From Paludibacteraceae bacterium (lineage in GTDB: Bacteria; Bacteroidota; Bacteroidia; Bacteroidales; Paludibacteraceae): 64,000 nt of DNA. The position numbers and the translations under genes were made by a program. Positions 60,361 through 64,000 of this stretch are shown here, piece after piece. The notes beneath the pieces are model-generated. The model saw only the letters and a program-made list of their open reading frames with translations. It was not told the origin of the DNA and did no database searches. The DNA is taken from the NCBI GenBank assembly GCA_017477325.1, contig JAFUWV010000004.1:17494-81493 (forward strand). Direction: 5' to 3'. Positions within the stretch are counted from its first letter, which is position 1. Every line of letters begins with the position of its first letter.

Positions 60361-63300
60361 TTATGCTTTAGCCTCTTTCTTTGCTTTGCGGCGTGCGACA
60401 GCCTGCTGTATGTCGTAAGCAATAGGAGTAGCGATGCAGATGGATGAGTAGGTACCGATGATGACACCCATGAGCAATGCAAACACGAATCCTCGAATTG
60501 TCTCACCACCGAAGATGAAGATGGCGAGCAATACAACGAATGTTGACATACTGGTTGAGAAGGTACGGCTCAAAGTTGCATTGATAGCATCGTTGATATT
60601 CTGTGCGCGGTCGCGCTTAGCATACAGTGTGTTGTACTCACGGATACGGTCGAAGACAACGACGGTATCGTTGACAGAGTAACCGATGATGGTCAGAATA
60701 GCGGCGATGAACGCCTGGTCGATCTCCATGGAGAAAGGCATAATCTTCCAGAGGAGTGCATACATACCGAGAACGATGATGGTGTCGTGAGCAAGAGCTA
60801 CGAGAGCGCCAACAGAGTAAGCGGCATTGCGGAACCGGATGAAGATATAGAGGAAGATGATGAGCAGAGCGGCGAGGATAGACCAAACGGCAGCCTGCTT
60901 GATATCGTCTGCGATACTAGGTCCTACTTTCTGGCTTTGCATGATACCAACCTCTTCGTTAGCCTGAGTGGAAAGGAACTCTTCGGCAGTGATATTCTCG
61001 CTGAGGAAAGGTTTGCATCCTTCGTAAATCAGAGCTTCGATAGCCTCGTCAACACCCTCATCGTTGTCGTGGATGCGGTAGTTGGTAGAGATACGGACTT
61101 GGTTCTGGTCGCCGATGGTGATGACGGTGAGAGAATAAGTCTCGTCGTCCTGAAGGGTCTGCATGAACACATTGTCGAGTGACTCCTTGACATCCTCGGT
61201 GCTGACAGGCTGCTCGAAGCGTACGATATAGTTGCGTCCACCGGAGAAGTCGATACCGAGGTTGAGCTTGCCCATGATATGCGGCTCAAGACCGAGGAGG
61301 CCGATGACGATGACAACACCTGAGATGATGTAAGCCCACTTGCGGAAACTTACGAAATCGACATGAGTGTTCTTGAGGAAGTTCTTCATGTAAGGAGTGG
61401 TGAAAGGCAGCTCCTTAGCATTCTCGCGAGAAGCATAGTCTTCGAGAAGGAGACGCGTGATGAACACAGCGGTGAGGAACGAAGAAATGATACCGATAAC
61501 GAAAGTAACGGCGAAGCCTTTGATAGGTCCTGTACCGAAGATGATGAGTACGATACCTGTGAGCAGTGATGTTACGTTGGCATCAACGATAGCGGAGATA
61601 GCACCGCTGAAACCATCGGCGATAGCTTTGCGCATGTTCTTGCCAGCAGACATCTCCTCGCGGATACGCTCGTAGATAAGCACGTTGGCATCGACAGCCA
61701 TACCCATGGTGAGCACTATACCGGCGATACCCGGCAGAGTGAGGACAGAGCCGAAGGAGGCGAGGATACCGATCAGGAGGAATACGTTGCAGAGGAGAGC
61801 TGCATCGGCAATGAGGCCAGGGATGAGGCCATAGTAGAAGATCATGTAGAGCAGGATGAGGATGAAACCTATGACGAAACTCCACATACCATCGTGGATA
61901 GCCTTTTGTCCGAGAGAAGGACCAACGACATCTTCCTGAATGATGCGTGCGGGAGCGGGCATCTTACCTGACTTGAGAGTGTTGGCAAGGTCTTTTGCCT
62001 CTTCAACGGTGAAGTTACCTGTGATTTGCGAGTTTCCGCCTGCAATCTCGTTTTGTACGGTAGGGAAGGAATAGACATATCCGTCAAGTACGATAGCGAT
62101 AGACTTGCCAATGTTCTCACGCGTGATACGTGCCCACGCTTTAGCGCCTTCAGCATTCATTGACATGCTGACATTGGCATAGGCACTGGTCTGTGAGAAG
62201 TCGGCACGTGCATCGGTGATGACATCTCCTTCGAGAGAAGCGCGTCCGTCGCGGTTGACCATCTTGAGAGCGACAAGCTGGTACAAGGTCTCGCGCTCAT
62301 CGATAGGCTTGACAGTCCAGCAGAACTTGAGGTCGCGTGGCAGGATAGCCTTTGCAGCCTGCGAGCTGAGCATCATGTTGACAGCGGCGGTGTCGGTATA
62401 GATGACAGTACCAACGACGGGTCCGCGAGAAACCTGTCCGGTATAGTTGAGGCTTGCGAGCAGCGGGTGCTCTTTCTTGTAGTTTTCGTATGCCTGTTTG
62501 TTGTTTTCCTGAGCAGCGGAGTCAGTAGCCGCAGCGACAAGACTGTCAAGAGCATTGGTTCCGGCTGCCTGAGCGTCAGTGGTCTGCTGTGCTTCTTCCT
62601 GCTTTACTTCTTCGGTAGCGGCATTGACTTCTGCCAGTTGCTGGTCGAGTTGAAGCAACTGCGGCATAATCTCCTGCATCTCGTAGGTTTCCCAGAACTC
62701 GAGATTGGCAGTACCCTGAAGGAGTTTACGTACACGCTCAGGCTCTTTAACGCCAGGGAGTTCGATAAGGATACGTCCTACCTGGTCGAGTTTCTGAATG
62801 TTAGGTTGAACAACACCGAACCGGTCGATACGTGTACGGAGCACGTTGAAAGAGTTGTTGATAGCGCCTTCAACTTCTTCACGTATAACCTTCTCGACTT
62901 CGTCGTTGGTGGAGGTGGTTGTCACTTTGTCTTTGAGTTCGAAAGTGGAGAATACAGCAGCGAGTTGAGCGTTAGGGTCAAGCTCTTTGTATGATTGTAC
63001 GAAGAGTGTGACGAAGTCAGTCTGGCTGGTTTTCTGTTTCTCCTTGGCAAGTGCCATAGCCTGTGTGAAGTTGTCGCTGGTGTTGTATCCTGAGAGAGCG
63101 TTGAGGATGTCGGGCACGCTAACTTCCATAGTTACGTTCATACCGCCTTTCAGGTCAAGACCAAGGTTGATTTCTTTCTCGCGGCACTCTTTGTAGGTGT
63201 ATCCCATCCACACTTTCTTAGACGAGATGGAGTCAAGGTAGTAGTACTTTTTGAGCGGATCGCCTTGAGCATACTCATCAGCCTTACGGTTGTGGTGAGA

Positions 63301-63384
63301 AGTCACGAAAGAGAACGAGAGATAAAAGGCGGATACGAGCGCAAGGCAGACCGCCAATGTTCTTACAAGTCCTTTGTTTTGCAT
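60361..63384 (-). CDS. secDF: Fused protein translocase subunits SecD-SecF
   Basis: Uses the proton gradient to help pull secreted proteins through SecYEG. 1007 residues, the SecD-SecF fusion normal in Bacteroidetes. SecD part: N-terminal helix, NLGLDLKGGMNVTMEV (about 73-88), a long periplasmic P1 domain with an Ala/Gln/Glu-rich insert (about 240-300), then six helices with MGMAVDANVLIYERIREEM. SecF part from about 680: NLGIDFSGGRNYIVRF and later TIIGYSVNDTVVVFDRIRE. Both conserved Asp-containing helices are present. It ends in a basic tail. A near-perfect promoter precedes it. Confidence 0.97.
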   Translation of the reverse strand: MQNKGLVRTLAVCLALVSAFYLSFSFVTSHHNRKADEYAQGDPLKKYYYLDSISSKKVWMGYTYKECREKEINLGLDLKGGMNVTMEVSVPDILNALSGYNTSDNFTQAMALAKEKQKTSQTDFVTLFVQSYKELDPNAQLAAVFSTFELKDKVTTTSTNDEVEKVIREEVEGAINNSFNVLRTRIDRFGVVQPNIQKLDQVGRILIELPGVKEPERVRKLLQGTANLEFWETYEMQEIMPQLLQLDQQLAEVNAATEEVKQEEAQQTTDAQAAGTNALDSLVAAATDSAAQENNKQAYENYKKEHPLLASLNYTGQVSRGPVVGTVIYTDTAAVNMMLSSQAAKAILPRDLKFCWTVKPIDERETLYQLVALKMVNRDGRASLEGDVITDARADFSQTSAYANVSMSMNAEGAKAWARITRENIGKSIAIVLDGYVYSFPTVQNEIAGGNSQITGNFTVEEAKDLANTLKSGKMPAPARIIQEDVVGPSLGQKAIHDGMWSFVIGFILILLYMIFYYGLIPGLIADAALLCNVFLLIGILASFGSVLTLPGIAGIVLTMGMAVDANVLIYERIREEMSAGKNMRKAIADGFSGAISAIVDANVTSLLTGIVLIIFGTGPIKGFAVTFVIGIISSFLTAVFITRLLLEDYASRENAKELPFTTPYMKNFLKNTHVDFVSFRKWAYIISGVVIVIGLLGLEPHIMGKLNLGIDFSGGRNYIVRFEQPVSTEDVKESLDNVFMQTLQDDETYSLTVITIGDQNQVRISTNYRIHDNDEGVDEAIEALIYEGCKPFLSENITAEEFLSTQANEEVGIMQSQKVGPSIADDIKQAAVWSILAALLIIFLYIFIRFRNAAYSVGALVALAHDTIIVLGMYALLWKIMPFSMEIDQAFIAAILTIIGYSVNDTVVVFDRIREYNTLYAKRDRAQNINDAINATLSRTFSTSMSTFVVLLAIFIFGGETIRGFVFALLMGVIIGTYSSICIATPIAYDIQQAVARRKAKKEAKA

Positions 63385-63461
63385 TTTGTTGTTATATTTA
63401 AGTTATTAATTTTCAGTTGTTGCAAGGCACAAGAGAGGGTGCACCTGCACAAAATAGCGTG

Positions 63462-63493
63462 CAAAGGTACAACATTTTATTTATATATGCAAA
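63462..63493 (-). promoter_or_regulatory. secDF promoter
   Basis: Minus strand: TTTG 63493-63490, 20-nt spacer, TACCTTTG 63469-63462; about 72 nt of leader to the ATG at 63384. No other feature was seen in the 63385-63627 gap. Confidence 0.8.
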
Positions 63494-63627
63494 TTTAGGA
63501 GAGATTTAAAAGAGATTAGAGGTATCAGTCCAAAATGCAACGATGTTAATATTTTCTTTTGAAGGCCTCTTGTGGTGAAAGGAAGAAACAAAAGTTCTGA
63601 TTTGAGTGTGCGAACTACAGAATAGTA

Positions 63628-64000
63628 TTATTTGATTTCTGCGCCGAGCAGATTGTAGCGTTTGCCGTTGTGGTGGATGTAGAGAGTGCCATCGTTATTA
63701 AGAAACTTTTTCTCGATTGATACAGGACTTTTGATATCTGCTGTAGCACTGATTTCGTATGGTACTGAATAGTATATATATCCGCTGGAATCTTCCACAT
63801 TTATCAGTTTTCTATTGCAACGACCTGACATGCCGTGATACCAACTTGTCCTAAAAAAGGGCTCCTGAATGTCGCCTATACCCTCTACCCAATACATACG
63901 ATAAATACGTTTGTCTAATTCTTTTTCTTCCGCAGAGAGATTATCTTCATTTTTATATCGTATTATTGGATCAAATTTAATAAAACGAAGAAAATTCAAA
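63628..64000 (-). CDS. Unknown protein, N-terminus beyond window edge
   Basis: An open frame of about 123 residues runs in from the right edge and ends at 63628. The only candidate start in view is a TTG at 63999, so the true N-terminus is probably outside. Seen: FIKFDPIIRYKNEDN, RMYWVEGIGDIQEPFFRTSWYH, SSGYIYYSVPYEIS and a C-terminal GTLYIHHNGKRYNLLGAEIK that looks like a final beta-hairpin. No family recognised; one cysteine, no membrane segment in the visible part. Confidence 0.6.
   Translation of the reverse strand, partial: LNFLRFIKFDPIIRYKNEDNLSAEEKELDKRIYRMYWVEGIGDIQEPFFRTSWYHGMSGRCNRKLINVEDSSGYIYYSVPYEISATADIKSPVSIEKKFLNNDGTLYIHHNGKRYNLLGAEIK

Overview
The window is chromosomal DNA from a Bacteroidota bacterium, most likely order Bacteroidales and perhaps Prevotella-like. 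Four things point there. The promoters have the Bacteroidetes form (TTG/TTTG, about 20 nt, then TAnnTTTG) rather than -35/-10. There are T9SS C-terminal sorting domains and a GldJ-like lipoprotein. SecD and SecF are fused. Several family versions are typical of the group: 501-residue ProS, TopA without zinc fingers, ATP-type PckA, DUF4270, a GT4/GH57/debranching trio. No IS element, integrase or CRISPR array was seen.

Layout. 1-3.4 kb: an AAA ATPase cut by the left edge and two tandem GT2 glycosyltransferases of contrasting base composition. 3.4-18.5 kb: housekeeping (DUF4270 lipoprotein, GT5-like glycogen protein, panC, pdxB, proS, topA, a small lipoprotein, tRNA-Pro, dgt, nagB, a J-domain protein, rpe, comEC). 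18.6-21.9 kb: a four-gene minus-strand operon nfeD-floA-nitrilase-SH3 protein. 22-30.4 kb: an envelope polysaccharide region with an LtaS-like phosphotransferase diverging from an EpsG-like polymerase, five GT2 enzymes and a B12-binding radical SAM protein. 30.4-43.4 kb: Ca/Na antiporter, ychF, aspA, pckA, a candidate small RNA, gldJ-like, folP-cdaA, an outer-membrane barrel, metG, tRNA-Met. 43.5-51.8 kb: mpl, dCMP deaminase and S41 protease, then the glycogen operon (debranching enzyme, GT4, GH57). 52.0-59.0 kb: an AT-rich operon of overlapping genes. 59.1-64 kb: mannose-1-phosphate guanylyltransferase, secDF and an edge-truncated unknown gene.

The most unusual part is the 52-59 kb operon. 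A T9SS-secreted M4 (thermolysin-type) metallopeptidase sits among four copies of a small lipoprotein family marked by SCRT and WGLCGYEDPVNECEW. One copy is broken by a single TGG-to-TGA change. Then come a Spy-like periplasmic protein, a tail-fibre-like secreted protein, an orphan lipoprotein and a frameshifted T9SS cargo remnant. Almost every gene overlaps the next by 4-20 nt. My hypothesis is a secreted protease with dedicated cell-surface partners, perhaps inhibitors.

Other points of note: pdxB carries three kinds of short intergenic-type repeat in frame; a 72-nt transcription unit near 36.4 kb looks like a small RNA; the approx. 300-nt pckA leader holds two copies of an ARG-box-like palindrome; and the dgt/nagB divergent promoters interlock.
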